Source: Chloroflexota bacterium
GTDB taxonomy: Bacteria > Chloroflexota > Anaerolineae > Aggregatilineales > Phototrophicaceae
Assembly (NCBI GenBank): GCA_026709625.1
Contig: JAPOSR010000042.1
Span: 1 to 34,762 of the forward strand
Length of the DNA: 34,762 nt
Direction: 5' to 3'
Each line of letters starts with the position of its first letter. Within the stretch, counting starts at the first letter, position 1. Under the pieces are notes generated by a model. That model saw only the letters and a list, made by a program, of their open reading frames with translations, was not told the origin of the DNA and searched no databases. The translations under genes were made by a program, and so were the position numbers. Shown here piece by piece: positions 9,160 to 16,769 of this stretch.

Positions 9160-10416
9160 CTACAACACCACCGGCATAGTCGCATTCGCGGCGGGCATGA
9201 CACCGATGCGCGCGCCAAGCGCCAGCGTTGCCAAGGCCTCATCCACAGCAGCCTGCAAGCTCGCTGCCTTGGCTAGCAGCAGCGCACGCGCCAATTCGTC
9301 CGCCATGTCTGTGACCAGCGCAGTTTGAACGCGCGAGGCATCGCGTGATACCTGAAAAGCCTTGTGTCTGCCGACGCGAAAGCCTTCTCGCGCGAATTCG
9401 GCGAGGACCGCCGCATGGCTGTCGATCTGCGGCTGACGCATCCAGCGCTCATAATCGGCATTGCCAGCGCCTTCTGGGCAAGCCGCGCACAGAATCATGC
9501 GTCCGCCCGACCGCGTCGCCACAGACGCGTGCGCCATGCCTTTCTGTGCCTGGTACAGGTTAATGTCTTTGGGGTGACCGCCCGGCGAAGCGATCATCAG
9601 AGCGACTGGCGCAGACACCGGCACGGCATACAGCTCGCGCACGGACGGGATGCCAGCCCTCATCACCGCCACCGGCTCGCCAGCAAGTGCCCGCGCCAAC
9701 CCTTTTTCGGCGTTCAAAATGGCGTTGACACAAAAATCGATGCCAATGCGCGCGCCGATCTCTTCGACATCCTGCCGCGCGGGATTGTCAGCATAGCTGC
9801 CCCAGATAGCCTGTGGCTGGCGCATCATGGCATGATTGCGATTGATGGTCTCCACGCCCGCCAAACCGATCGCCGCGCTCTTGACGCCGCCAGAAAATCC
9901 CTGAAATTGGTGCGGCTCGATATTGCCGATGACGATTCGATAATCCGCCTTCATATAGTCGCTGTTGATGGCGATGGGCGTGCCGCGCGAAGTTTCGCCC
10001 AGCGCTGTCAGATTGTGTTCATTATAGGCATCATGACAGCTGACTCGGTAAGTATCGAGAATAGGTCGCGGCAGGATTGTTCCGTACTCGTCCGGTGTGA
10101 TGACTGGGTGCGTGCCAGTGGCGATGATAACATGCACATCTAGGTCGCGGATGCCAGCGCGGCGCAGGCCCGCCAGCACGGGCGGCAACAGCGATTCATG
10201 CGGGACGGGGCGAGTCTTGTCATTGATGGCGATGGCGACTCGCATGCCAGCGCGTGGCGGCGAGACATCGCCCAGCGGATTGTAGACCGCCTGCATGACT
10301 GTTGCGGCGGGATCCTGCGCAGCGGCTTGCGAACGAGGCGCGATGTATTCGACCGTGAACTCGTCCGGCAGCACAGCGTTGATGTGGCTCTTGCCATAAG
10401 GCAGGCTGATTTCCAT
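9160..10416 (-). CDS. larA: LarA family nickel-dependent racemase/epimerase
   Basis: This 418-residue protein belongs to the lactate racemase A family, which uses a nickel pincer nucleotide to racemise or epimerise 2-hydroxy acids by hydride transfer. Key residues align by eye: H103 in TGTHP (catalytic His), H169 in EPHQFQGFSGG (second catalytic His) and K179 in SGGVKS, the cofactor-attachment lysine. Characterised homologues act on lactate, malate or gluconate, so the substrate is open; the neighbouring altronate dehydratase-like genes favour a sugar acid. The cofactor genes larB, larC and larE are not in the window. The ATG at 10416 has an AAAGGAG site with a slightly long spacer. It is transcribed away from the coiled-coil gene at 10508. 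Confidence 0.88.
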   Translation of the reverse strand: MEISLPYGKSHINAVLPDEFTVEYIAPRSQAAAQDPAATVMQAVYNPLGDVSPPRAGMRVAIAINDKTRPVPHESLLPPVLAGLRRAGIRDLDVHVIIATGTHPVITPDEYGTILPRPILDTYRVSCHDAYNEHNLTALGETSRGTPIAINSDYMKADYRIVIGNIEPHQFQGFSGGVKSAAIGLAGVETINRNHAMMRQPQAIWGSYADNPARQDVEEIGARIGIDFCVNAILNAEKGLARALAGEPVAVMRAGIPSVRELYAVPVSAPVALMIASPGGHPKDINLYQAQKGMAHASVATRSGGRMILCAACPEGAGNADYERWMRQPQIDSHAAVLAEFAREGFRVGRHKAFQVSRDASRVQTALVTDMADELARALLLAKAASLQAAVDEALATLALGARIGVMPAANATMPVVL

Positions 10417-10507
10417 TTCGCTGGCGCTCCTTTGACAAAATAACTTGCATCACGACAACTATGTGATAGGCTTATTGAACCATGAACGCAATGAGCCCAG
10501 TAACGTT

Positions 10508-10804
10508 ATGGTTATGACTGACGCCAGATTCCAGCGAATGGCTTTGGAGTACGAAGCCCTGCGCAGCACGCAAGACAAGATCATGGACGGGTTGGACAAG
10601 GTTTTGCCCAGCATGATAACGGCTATCGAGCAAAACCGTGCGGCTATCGAGCAAAACCGTGCGGCTATCGAGCAAAACCGCGCGGCCATCGAGCAAAACC
10701 GCGCGGCTATTGCGGAAGCCAATCACAAGCTCGATGCGCTACTTAGGCATTGGAATGTCGACTACGAAAAACCCCCTATGGGGTTTAATCCAGAGCGGCA
10801 ATGA
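10508..10804 (+). CDS. small coiled-coil protein with tandem heptads
   Basis: A 98-residue protein with no recognised domain. It begins MVMTDARFQRM, runs through a charged helix (EYEALRSTQDKIMDGLDK) and then four exact heptads IEQNRAA, encoded by 21-bp tandem repeats, and ends with a hydrophilic tail. The pattern predicts a long amphipathic helix and probable self-association. The open frame extends back to a TTG at 10445, but the ATG at 10508 or 10514 is more likely; neither has a strong ribosome site. It is divergent from larA and converges on the dehydratase gene. Such small repeated coiled-coil proteins are common and usually uncharacterised. Confidence 0.6.
   Translation: MVMTDARFQRMALEYEALRSTQDKIMDGLDKVLPSMITAIEQNRAAIEQNRAAIEQNRAAIEQNRAAIAEANHKLDALLRHWNVDYEKPPMGFNPERQ
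10620..10703 (+). repeat. four tandem 21-bp repeats encoding heptads
   Basis: Four 21-bp units follow one another without gaps: 10620-10640, 10641-10661, 10662-10682 and 10683-10703. Units 1 and 2 are identical; units 3 and 4 differ at one or two bases. Each encodes seven residues of the coiled coil, so unit gain or loss would keep the reading frame. Confidence 0.92.
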
Positions 10805-10820
10805 TAGCAGGCGGTGCCAG

Positions 10821-11993
10821 CTAGATGCTCGGTCCGACGCGGTGGATGGCGAAGCTGTTGTTGTCGCGCAATGCCTCCGACTTGGTCAGATAACCGCTGC
10901 AGACGCGCGCCATCTCGTCATAGATAATCTGCCCGGCTTCGGCCAGGGTCAGCTCGCCGGTGAAAACGCCGCTTACATCGATATCGACCGTGTCGCGCAT
11001 CAGCTCATACGAGTTGCGATTGCCCGTGACCTTGATGGTGGGCATGATCGGATGGTTGGATGTATGTCCGCCACCCGTGCAGAAGGTTAGCACTTGGCAG
11101 CCAGCCGCGGCCATGCTGCTGATGCTTTCCGCGCCCATGCCCGGTCCATACATGACATAGTTGCCGGGTGTTGTCTGCGTTGGCGCCGCCGCAACCTCGA
11201 GATGTTCGATAATGGGGCTGTCGCCGATCTTTTTGACTGCGCCCATCGACTTTTCTTCGATGGTCGTCAAGCCGCCAGCCATATTGTCGCCAGTGGGCTG
11301 CGAGCCGCGAATGTCTTCGCCGCTGGCTAAAGCGCGCGCTTCCATGTGCTGGACGCCGGCGATGATGGCTGCGGCGACTTCGGGGCTGGCGGCTTTATCG
11401 GTGAGCCAGTTTTCGCAGCCCATCCACTCGGTGCATTCCGCCATCAACATGCGTCCACCCTGCGCGATGAGCAGCTCGCCAGCCAAGCCATTCGCCGGGT
11501 TGGAGGCCAAGCCCGAGGTGGTGTCTGAGGTGCCGCATTCCGTGCCAAAGAGAATTTTGCTCATCGGGGCAGGCTCGCGCTGCAGCCGGCTGATCTGCCG
11601 CGCAAAGTCCTGGGCATAGCGGGTCGATTTTGCCAGCGCGTTGATATAGCCGCCCTCGCCGCGGATGTTGACGGTGGCGACAGGTTTGCCAGTTGGCGCG
11701 ATGTCGTTTGCCAGGTCTTCGGCTGTCATGCCCGCTTCTTTGAAGTGGTCGATGATGACCACCGCCCCGACATTGGGATTCATCGCCGTGCCCGCCAGAA
11801 AACGCCGCGTAACCCGCAGGTCGGGCGCGACCTGGCAGCGTCCATTGGCATGCGTAATCGGCACGGCGCCGTGAATGGCCTCGGCGACTCGCTCGACCAC
11901 GCCATTGGCATAGACCGTGCCGGATAGAATCAACAGGTGGTTGCGCGCGCCGACATCGCCATTGGCGCGCCGGTAGCCCATAAATTGCTGCAT
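10821..11993 (-). CDS. UxaA family hydro-lyase, large subunit (altronate dehydratase-like)
   Basis: A 390-residue protein of the altronate/galactarate dehydratase C-terminal family. It opens with the typical FMGYRRANGDVGARNH block and carries THANGRCQ near residue 50, GTECGTSD in the middle and a CTGGGHTSNHP segment near the C-terminus; the conserved Cys and His residues probably bind the catalytic metal. The open frame runs upstream to 12284, but a strong AAGGAG site precedes the ATG at 11993. The SAF-domain subunit lies 16 bp upstream on the same strand, so the two form a split enzyme, like the two-chain (2R)-sulfolactate lyase. Altronate, galactarate or sulfolactate are all possible substrates. 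Confidence 0.85.
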   Translation of the reverse strand: MQQFMGYRRANGDVGARNHLLILSGTVYANGVVERVAEAIHGAVPITHANGRCQVAPDLRVTRRFLAGTAMNPNVGAVVIIDHFKEAGMTAEDLANDIAPTGKPVATVNIRGEGGYINALAKSTRYAQDFARQISRLQREPAPMSKILFGTECGTSDTTSGLASNPANGLAGELLIAQGGRMLMAECTEWMGCENWLTDKAASPEVAAAIIAGVQHMEARALASGEDIRGSQPTGDNMAGGLTTIEEKSMGAVKKIGDSPIIEHLEVAAAPTQTTPGNYVMYGPGMGAESISSMAAAGCQVLTFCTGGGHTSNHPIMPTIKVTGNRNSYELMRDTVDIDVSGVFTGELTLAEAGQIIYDEMARVCSGYLTKSEALRDNNSFAIHRVGPSI

Positions 11994-12009
11994 GAGGGGT
12001 CTCCTTGTT

Positions 12010-12306
12010 TTAGCGCTCGGCGAGGTCGCCGCGGCCGCGATTGCTTTCGACATTGTGGGCGTGCACATGGTCGCCAGCGCGAATGTCCCGCGTGGCGCTG
12101 CCGATGGACAAGCCGTACTTGCGCACAGTCGCCCCAGCCGCGATATCCAGCAGGGCGATCTTGTGCCCATAAGCAATATCGGCGCGAGCGGTAAGCTGGA
12201 TGTCACTGCGCTCGCCGTTGGTGGCCACGCTGTCGCCGGTCTGGATGGGCTGCAGCACGGCGGTGCCGACATTGTCGTCTGCATAGACGACGAAAACTGT
12301 TTTCAT
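12010..12306 (-). CDS. UxaA family hydro-lyase, small SAF-domain subunit
   Basis: This 98-residue protein is a stand-alone SAF domain, the N-terminal part of altronate dehydratases and the SuyA subunit in sulfolactate lyases. Visible features are VQ/IQTGDSV near residue 20, a glycine-rich turn and the C-terminal GDHVHAHNVES motif that ends nearly all family members. An AGAAAGG ribosome site precedes the ATG. It lies directly upstream of the large subunit and 19 bp downstream of the restriction endonuclease gene, so it may be read from the restriction-modification promoter, or from one inside that gene. Full-length UxaA proteins carry this domain fused; here it is separate. Confidence 0.85.
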   Translation of the reverse strand: MKTVFVVYADDNVGTAVLQPIQTGDSVATNGERSDIQLTARADIAYGHKIALLDIAAGATVRKYGLSIGSATRDIRAGDHVHAHNVESNRGRGDLAER

Positions 12307-12325
12307 ATTGCGCCTTTCTGTTGGG

Positions 12326-13165
12326 TCATAGGGCGTAACTCAATACAAGAAATTTGCCGTTGAGAGGGTGGCAGATGGTGAAACTGCTGCCCACCTCCCA
12401 TTCTGACTTGGAAATAGCCATGCGGATATAGCGCTGTTGCTGCGCTCTCTCCGCCTCGGTTTTGTACGGCAGGACGAGACTAATTGTGTTGTCCTTGATT
12501 TTCGGATAGCTTCTGCTGCTCAAGATATTGCCTTGTCGATTGACTTCTGTCATGACTCGAAATCGCAAGCGCACCGACGCGTTCTTCACATGGCGCACCT
12601 TGCTGAAGGTGTCCTGCCGGGAAAACAACCCCGTAATCAAGGCGCGAAGCTCTTCGCTGATTTCTTCATCTTCTTCTTGCAGGCGCTCGTTCAGCGCTTG
12701 GGTAAAGGATCCCTGAATCAATTCGTCAACGGGGACTGTCTCGAAGAAACTGCCATGCACCAGGCAAATTTTCATATTGCCGTTTTTGCGACCGCGAACC
12801 AGGTAAAAAACATCGCGCTCAGGCAGCGCATGGATGTCGTCGCCGCGCGCCAGCATGCCTTCCCGCAGGACATTGCTCTTGCCGCCCGTGATGTCCGCAA
12901 TGGCTTTAACACCGCTAGGAATTGTCGAATTGAAGGAAGAAACGGAGTAACTGCGGCTGTCCTTGAGCTCGACCAATTCGCCGCCCGGCGGTTTGTTCTC
13001 GGGATTCACGCGAATGGCGAGATCTGGAAAGCGGCCAGCCCCTTCGTATGACAGCAGTTCGGCATCAAAGGCAAAGTCGGACAGCTTTTCCTTTGCTGCC
13101 AATTGCTTGCGATTACGGTACAGATGGGCGAAAAAGTGGTAGATTGAGTACACGCTGTTTTCCAA
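12326..13165 (-). CDS. PD-(D/E)XK restriction endonuclease, partner of the adjacent methyltransferase
   Basis: A 279-residue protein, if read from TTG at 13165. It carries a plausible PD-(D/E)XK nuclease core: D48 in RFPDL, then E66-x-K68 in VELKDS. A basic helix-rich C-terminal half follows. No membrane segment or signal is seen. The open frame extends to 13339; an ATG at 13240 is the other realistic start, but a GGAG site with a 9-base spacer favours 13165. It overlaps the methyltransferase gene by 53 bp (128 bp with the longer form), so expression is probably coupled with modification first. Together they form a likely type II restriction-modification system of unknown specificity. Confidence 0.78.
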   Translation of the reverse strand: MENSVYSIYHFFAHLYRNRKQLAAKEKLSDFAFDAELLSYEGAGRFPDLAIRVNPENKPPGGELVELKDSRSYSVSSFNSTIPSGVKAIADITGGKSNVLREGMLARGDDIHALPERDVFYLVRGRKNGNMKICLVHGSFFETVPVDELIQGSFTQALNERLQEEDEEISEELRALITGLFSRQDTFSKVRHVKNASVRLRFRVMTEVNRQGNILSSRSYPKIKDNTISLVLPYKTEAERAQQQRYIRMAISKSEWEVGSSFTICHPLNGKFLVLSYAL

Positions 13166-14006
13166 GTTCCATTTCTCCGCGCCAAATTGTGTCCAGATTC
13201 TCTGTAAATCGATAATCGTCCCGAAAGCGAGAAATCTCATCGGCTGGGCGTACTTCGCGCAATCGCTCGCGAATACAAGCGGCATTTTCGGGGTCGATCT
13301 CGCCGCCGAGACCGCGCCGTTGCAGCTGTCGCGCCACAACCAGCGTCGTGCCGGTGCCAGCGAAGGGATCGAAGACCGTGTCGCCAGGCAGGGACGAACT
13401 CAAGATGATTCGCAGCAGCAGGGCAATTGGCGCTTGCTGTTTGTGGAAGCGTAGCCCGTCGGCATCGCGCAGCGCTTCGTCACCAGCGAAATAGCCCGAG
13501 GTCAGCTCGCGAATGTCGTCCCAGATATCGGTCACATACAGACCATTTTCGCGTTTTTGGCGGTAGTTGGCTGGCAGCGGCGGGTCGATGCGCAGGCGAT
13601 GGAATACGCGAGCGCGGGTGCCCTTCGTGGCATAGGCGATGATCTGATAATGCTTGCCAAAGCGCCGCGACATGGGCACGGCTGAGGTCAGCTTCTTCCA
13701 GATGATGAGATTCTGCAGCGTCCAGCCCGCCTCTCGCAGGCAGCGCAAAACTTGTTCGCTGTTTTTCTCGCGCTGCATGAAATATATCGCGCCACCCTGC
13801 GAAGTCTGCCTATGGACGGCGCTGCACACATCGCGCATCCAACTCCAATACTCGCCTTCGGGCATGTCGTCATCGTGCGAGGCGTATTCTTTCGCCTGGT
13901 TGAAGGGCGGGTCGAGGAATGTCAGATCCAAGGCAGAGTCCGCAAACTCCTGCGAATGCAAGAACTCGCGTATATCAGTCTCGGCGATGCAGCAGTCTGT
14001 CCACAT
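13113..14006 (-). CDS. DNA methyltransferase, beta class (type II)
   Basis: A 297-residue SAM-dependent DNA methyltransferase. The catalytic motif LDPPF at 31-35 precedes the SAM-binding FDPFAGTGTT at 212-221, an order typical of the beta class; DPPF suggests N6-adenine, though N4-cytosine is not excluded. The frame is open to a TTG at 14093, but starting at ATG 14006 puts the DPPF motif at the usual distance from the N-terminus and leaves the CCIAETD segment in the place of the common GDC motif. No good ribosome site is seen for either start. It overlaps the endonuclease gene downstream and would protect host sites from it. The adjacent 119-residue gene is divergent. Confidence 0.88.
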   Translation of the reverse strand: MWTDCCIAETDIREFLHSQEFADSALDLTFLDPPFNQAKEYASHDDDMPEGEYWSWMRDVCSAVHRQTSQGGAIYFMQREKNSEQVLRCLREAGWTLQNLIIWKKLTSAVPMSRRFGKHYQIIAYATKGTRARVFHRLRIDPPLPANYRQKRENGLYVTDIWDDIRELTSGYFAGDEALRDADGLRFHKQQAPIALLLRIILSSSLPGDTVFDPFAGTGTTLVVARQLQRRGLGGEIDPENAACIRERLREVRPADEISRFRDDYRFTENLDTIWRGEMELGKQRVLNLPLFRPSVP

Positions 14007-14180
14007 GGTTTGTGTGTTCGCAAAGTGCGCTGCATAGATGATGTTGCATAGCGCGCCGCCTGTCAATATACGCGCCTGACTGAGTATCTGCAAACTGGCC
14101 CTTGCAATCGGCCGGCCGCGTGGTAGGCCAGTGCAATCGCTTCAGACGAGCTTGAATTCGTAGTTATGCAGGAGGGTCAT

Positions 14181-14540
14181 ATGCCTAAATTGAACCAGAA
14201 AGAACTAACATGGGACAAGAAAGGCGTCGAGCGCATGGAATTTTTCATGGCTGAGCAGATTGCGTTCTACATCACCGAACAAGTGCTGCCAGATTGGAGC
14301 GGACATGAAGACAAACTGATCGATGAATTGCGCTGCGTGCAGGGCGCGCCGACTGATCCAGAATTCCTGTCTATGTCAATCCCTGTGGCTGGCAATGTTA
14401 TGGGCAACATGATGGCGCAAGGATTGATGAAGTTGCTGCTGTCTCCCGATACCATCTCCGGCATTGTATATGATGCAATCGCGCGCGCCATCAAAGACGA
14501 GGAATACGACCGCTTGCACAGCGATTACGATATGCCATAG
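14181..14540 (+). CDS. hypothetical protein, 119 residues
   Basis: No family is recognised. The protein is acidic, soluble, and begins MPKLNQKELTWDKKGVERM; it is rich in Met and predicted helices, with a hydrophobic central stretch (GNVMGNMMAQGLMKLLL) probably too short and polar to be a membrane segment. The start is well supported by AGGAGG five bases before the ATG at 14181, which is better than the upstream ATG at 14166. It is divergent from the methyltransferase gene and converges on the permease gene. Its lower GC and position beside a restriction-modification system suggest it belongs to the same imported segment. Confidence 0.6.
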   Translation: MPKLNQKELTWDKKGVERMEFFMAEQIAFYITEQVLPDWSGHEDKLIDELRCVQGAPTDPEFLSMSIPVAGNVMGNMMAQGLMKLLLSPDTISGIVYDAIARAIKDEEYDRLHSDYDMP

Positions 14541-14571
14541 GCGCAGCGTCTGCTGAAAGAAGCCACTAACC

Positions 14572-16704
14572 CTACTTCATGCCCGTGGTCGCGATGCCGG
14601 TCGTGATGTATTTTTGCAAGAAGCCGAAGACGAAGGTGATGGGCAGCGCCGTCAGCACCGTCATCGCCAAAATCAGCTCCCATTGCGTCGTCAAATCGCC
14701 CTGAAAGGTCTCCAGCCCGACTTGCAGCGTGAACATCTCGTCCCTGGTCATGACGATCTTGGGCCACAGGAAGTCGTTCCAGCGCCAGATTGTGGAAAAG
14801 ATCGCCAGCACCGCCAGCGCCGGCGCGGCCAGCGGCAGGATAACCTGCCAATAGATCCGCCATTCGCTGGCACCGTCTATGCGCGCTGAATCCAGCAGCT
14901 CATCCGGGATAGTCAGCATATACTGCCGCAGCAGGAAGACGCCCGTCGGCGTGCCGATCGTCGGGATGATGATGCCGATAAGCTGGTTGTTCCAGCCCAG
15001 CGCCGTAATCAGCAAAAAAGCCGGCACCAAAATCACCGAAAGCGGCACCATCAAAGTGCTGATGATCAACATAAAAATGAAGCCGCGCCCACGAAAACGG
15101 TACTTGCTCAGCGCGAAAGCCGCCATGCTGTTGACCAGCAAAGTGAGCAGCGTCGCCGCTACAGTCACGATGACGCTGTTGGACAGATACCGCCAAAAGT
15201 TGAAGCTCTCGATGCCGCGCTGAAAGTTGTCCAGGCTGAAGCGCATAGTTTCGACTGGTTCGCGGTCGCTCAGCTTCACCTTGATGATGCCCACCTCTGG
15301 CTGCGCCGGGTCGAGCATCTGCGCCTCTAAGCCCACGCGCCGAACTTGCGCAAGCTGCGCATCCGAGCCATCTTCCCGGCGCACGTTGTAGAGTGGCAGC
15401 GGCTCATCATAGCCGGCGACCGCGACAGTTTCCTGATAATGTGGCAAGAAGCGCGGCGGAAATCGCTGGATATCGCTCGGGCTTTTGAAAGACGACATCA
15501 CCAACCATAGCACCGGTCCAAACATGACGATCATGCCCAGCAGCAGATAGCCATAGGTTAAGGCGCTGCGCCGGCGCGGTGTGCCCAGCAGCCCGCCCAG
15601 CGCCGCGCCCAGCCCGTCCAGAAAGATCTGCAGCGCCGATTGCAATGGCTCCAGCAGGCCGCGGCGCAGACTCTGCCCCAGCCCAGCCAGCGCGCTCAGT
15701 CGCGGTCGCCCACGGTGTTTTGCTTTGCTGTCGCCAGCCTCTTCCAAGCCTGTGCCCTGCACGCGGATTTGGATGATCGTCAGCACGATCAACGCTGTCG
15801 CCATGACCAAAGAGGTCGCCGCCGCCAAGCCATATTCACGGAAGGGGCTGGCGAAGCCGTTGTTGTAGATGTAATGCACGATGTACAGAGTCGCCGAGCC
15901 GGGTCCCCCGCCTGTGAAAGCGAAGACCACATCGAATATCTGCACGGCGCGTATCGTAGACAGGACGATGACCACCAGCATCGTCGGCGCAAGCATGGGC
16001 AGCGTGATCGACTGGAAGGCGCGCCAGCTGCTGGCACCGTCTATGGCAGCCGCCTCGTACAAATCGGCGGGTATCGCCTGCAAGCCCGCCAGCAGAATCA
16101 ACGTATAAAAGCCCATCAGCGACCACACGCTGACCACCACCACCCAAAAGCGCGCCCAGTTGCGATCAGTCAAGAAGCGCAGCTTTTCGCCGCCCAGCGA
16201 GACGATAAACGCGTTGAACAAACCATTTTCTTGCAGCATCCAGCGCCAGATCATCGCCACGACGATCGGCGATAGCAGTACGGGATAAAAGAACACGCTG
16301 CGAAAGAAGCCGCGCGCGCGTATCCGCCCGTTCAACACCACCGCTGTCAGCAGCGAAACAGCGATCATCACCGTCACCTGTGTCACCACAAAGCTGGCGG
16401 TGTTCAAAACCGCCGAGGCGAAGAGGTCTTCATCGCAGGTTATGGGGCGCAGGAAGTCTTGGCAGTCGAACAAGCGCTCCAGGTTGGCCGCGCCCACATA
16501 GGGCCGCTGGTCGAGAAAGAGGCGGTCGCTGCCAGTGAAGGTGTAGACAAAGTTGAACAGCATGGGGAAGAGCACAAAAATAGAAAACACCAACATGTTC
16601 GGCGCGACAAAGACATAGGCCATGCCCGTTACGCCGGTAAAACGTTGCACGCGGCTGAACAAGCTGTCCAACAAACCGACGAAATGTTCCAGAAGCGCGT
16701 TCAT
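14572..16704 (-). CDS. fused double permease of a sugar ABC importer (MalF-like + MalG-like)
   Basis: A 710-residue protein that joins two carbohydrate-type ABC permeases. The first half (about 1-320) has six predicted helices and an EAA loop, EAAAIDGASSW. A polar linker of about 60 residues follows. The second half (about 375-710) has another six helices with the loop DSARIDGASEW, and a roughly 100-residue periplasmic insertion after its first helix. Each EAA loop docks one ATPase subunit. The two chains are normally separate, so this is a fusion. The ATG at 16704 is preferred over a TTG at 16722. The binding-protein gene lies 65 bp upstream; no ATPase gene is in the window, so a shared MsmK/UgpC-type ATPase is likely. 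Confidence 0.9.
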   Translation of the reverse strand: MNALLEHFVGLLDSLFSRVQRFTGVTGMAYVFVAPNMLVFSIFVLFPMLFNFVYTFTGSDRLFLDQRPYVGAANLERLFDCQDFLRPITCDEDLFASAVLNTASFVVTQVTVMIAVSLLTAVVLNGRIRARGFFRSVFFYPVLLSPIVVAMIWRWMLQENGLFNAFIVSLGGEKLRFLTDRNWARFWVVVVSVWSLMGFYTLILLAGLQAIPADLYEAAAIDGASSWRAFQSITLPMLAPTMLVVIVLSTIRAVQIFDVVFAFTGGGPGSATLYIVHYIYNNGFASPFREYGLAAATSLVMATALIVLTIIQIRVQGTGLEEAGDSKAKHRGRPRLSALAGLGQSLRRGLLEPLQSALQIFLDGLGAALGGLLGTPRRRSALTYGYLLLGMIVMFGPVLWLVMSSFKSPSDIQRFPPRFLPHYQETVAVAGYDEPLPLYNVRREDGSDAQLAQVRRVGLEAQMLDPAQPEVGIIKVKLSDREPVETMRFSLDNFQRGIESFNFWRYLSNSVIVTVAATLLTLLVNSMAAFALSKYRFRGRGFIFMLIISTLMVPLSVILVPAFLLITALGWNNQLIGIIIPTIGTPTGVFLLRQYMLTIPDELLDSARIDGASEWRIYWQVILPLAAPALAVLAIFSTIWRWNDFLWPKIVMTRDEMFTLQVGLETFQGDLTTQWELILAMTVLTALPITFVFGFLQKYITTGIATTGMK

Positions 16705-16724
16705 GCCACGATCCGCGGTCAAGC

Positions 16725-16749
16725 CCCCTCTCTCATGGCGAGAGAGGGG
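16725..16749 (-). promoter_or_regulatory. intercistronic hairpin between binding protein and permease genes
   Basis: CCCCTCTCTC (16725-16734) pairs perfectly with GAGAGAGGGG (16740-16749) around a five-base loop. It lies just after the binding-protein stop and before the permease start. No T run follows on the minus strand. Such hairpins in ABC operons protect the upstream message and raise the binding-protein to permease ratio; that role is inferred. Confidence 0.6.
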
Positions 16750-16769
16750 AGGGAGTTGGGCGTGCGGGG

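Noticed and set aside
16719..16765. Another copy of the dispersed repeat
   Set aside because: It is C/T-rich and looks similar in style, but shares no aligned block or terminal repeat; it is better read as the intercistronic hairpin.
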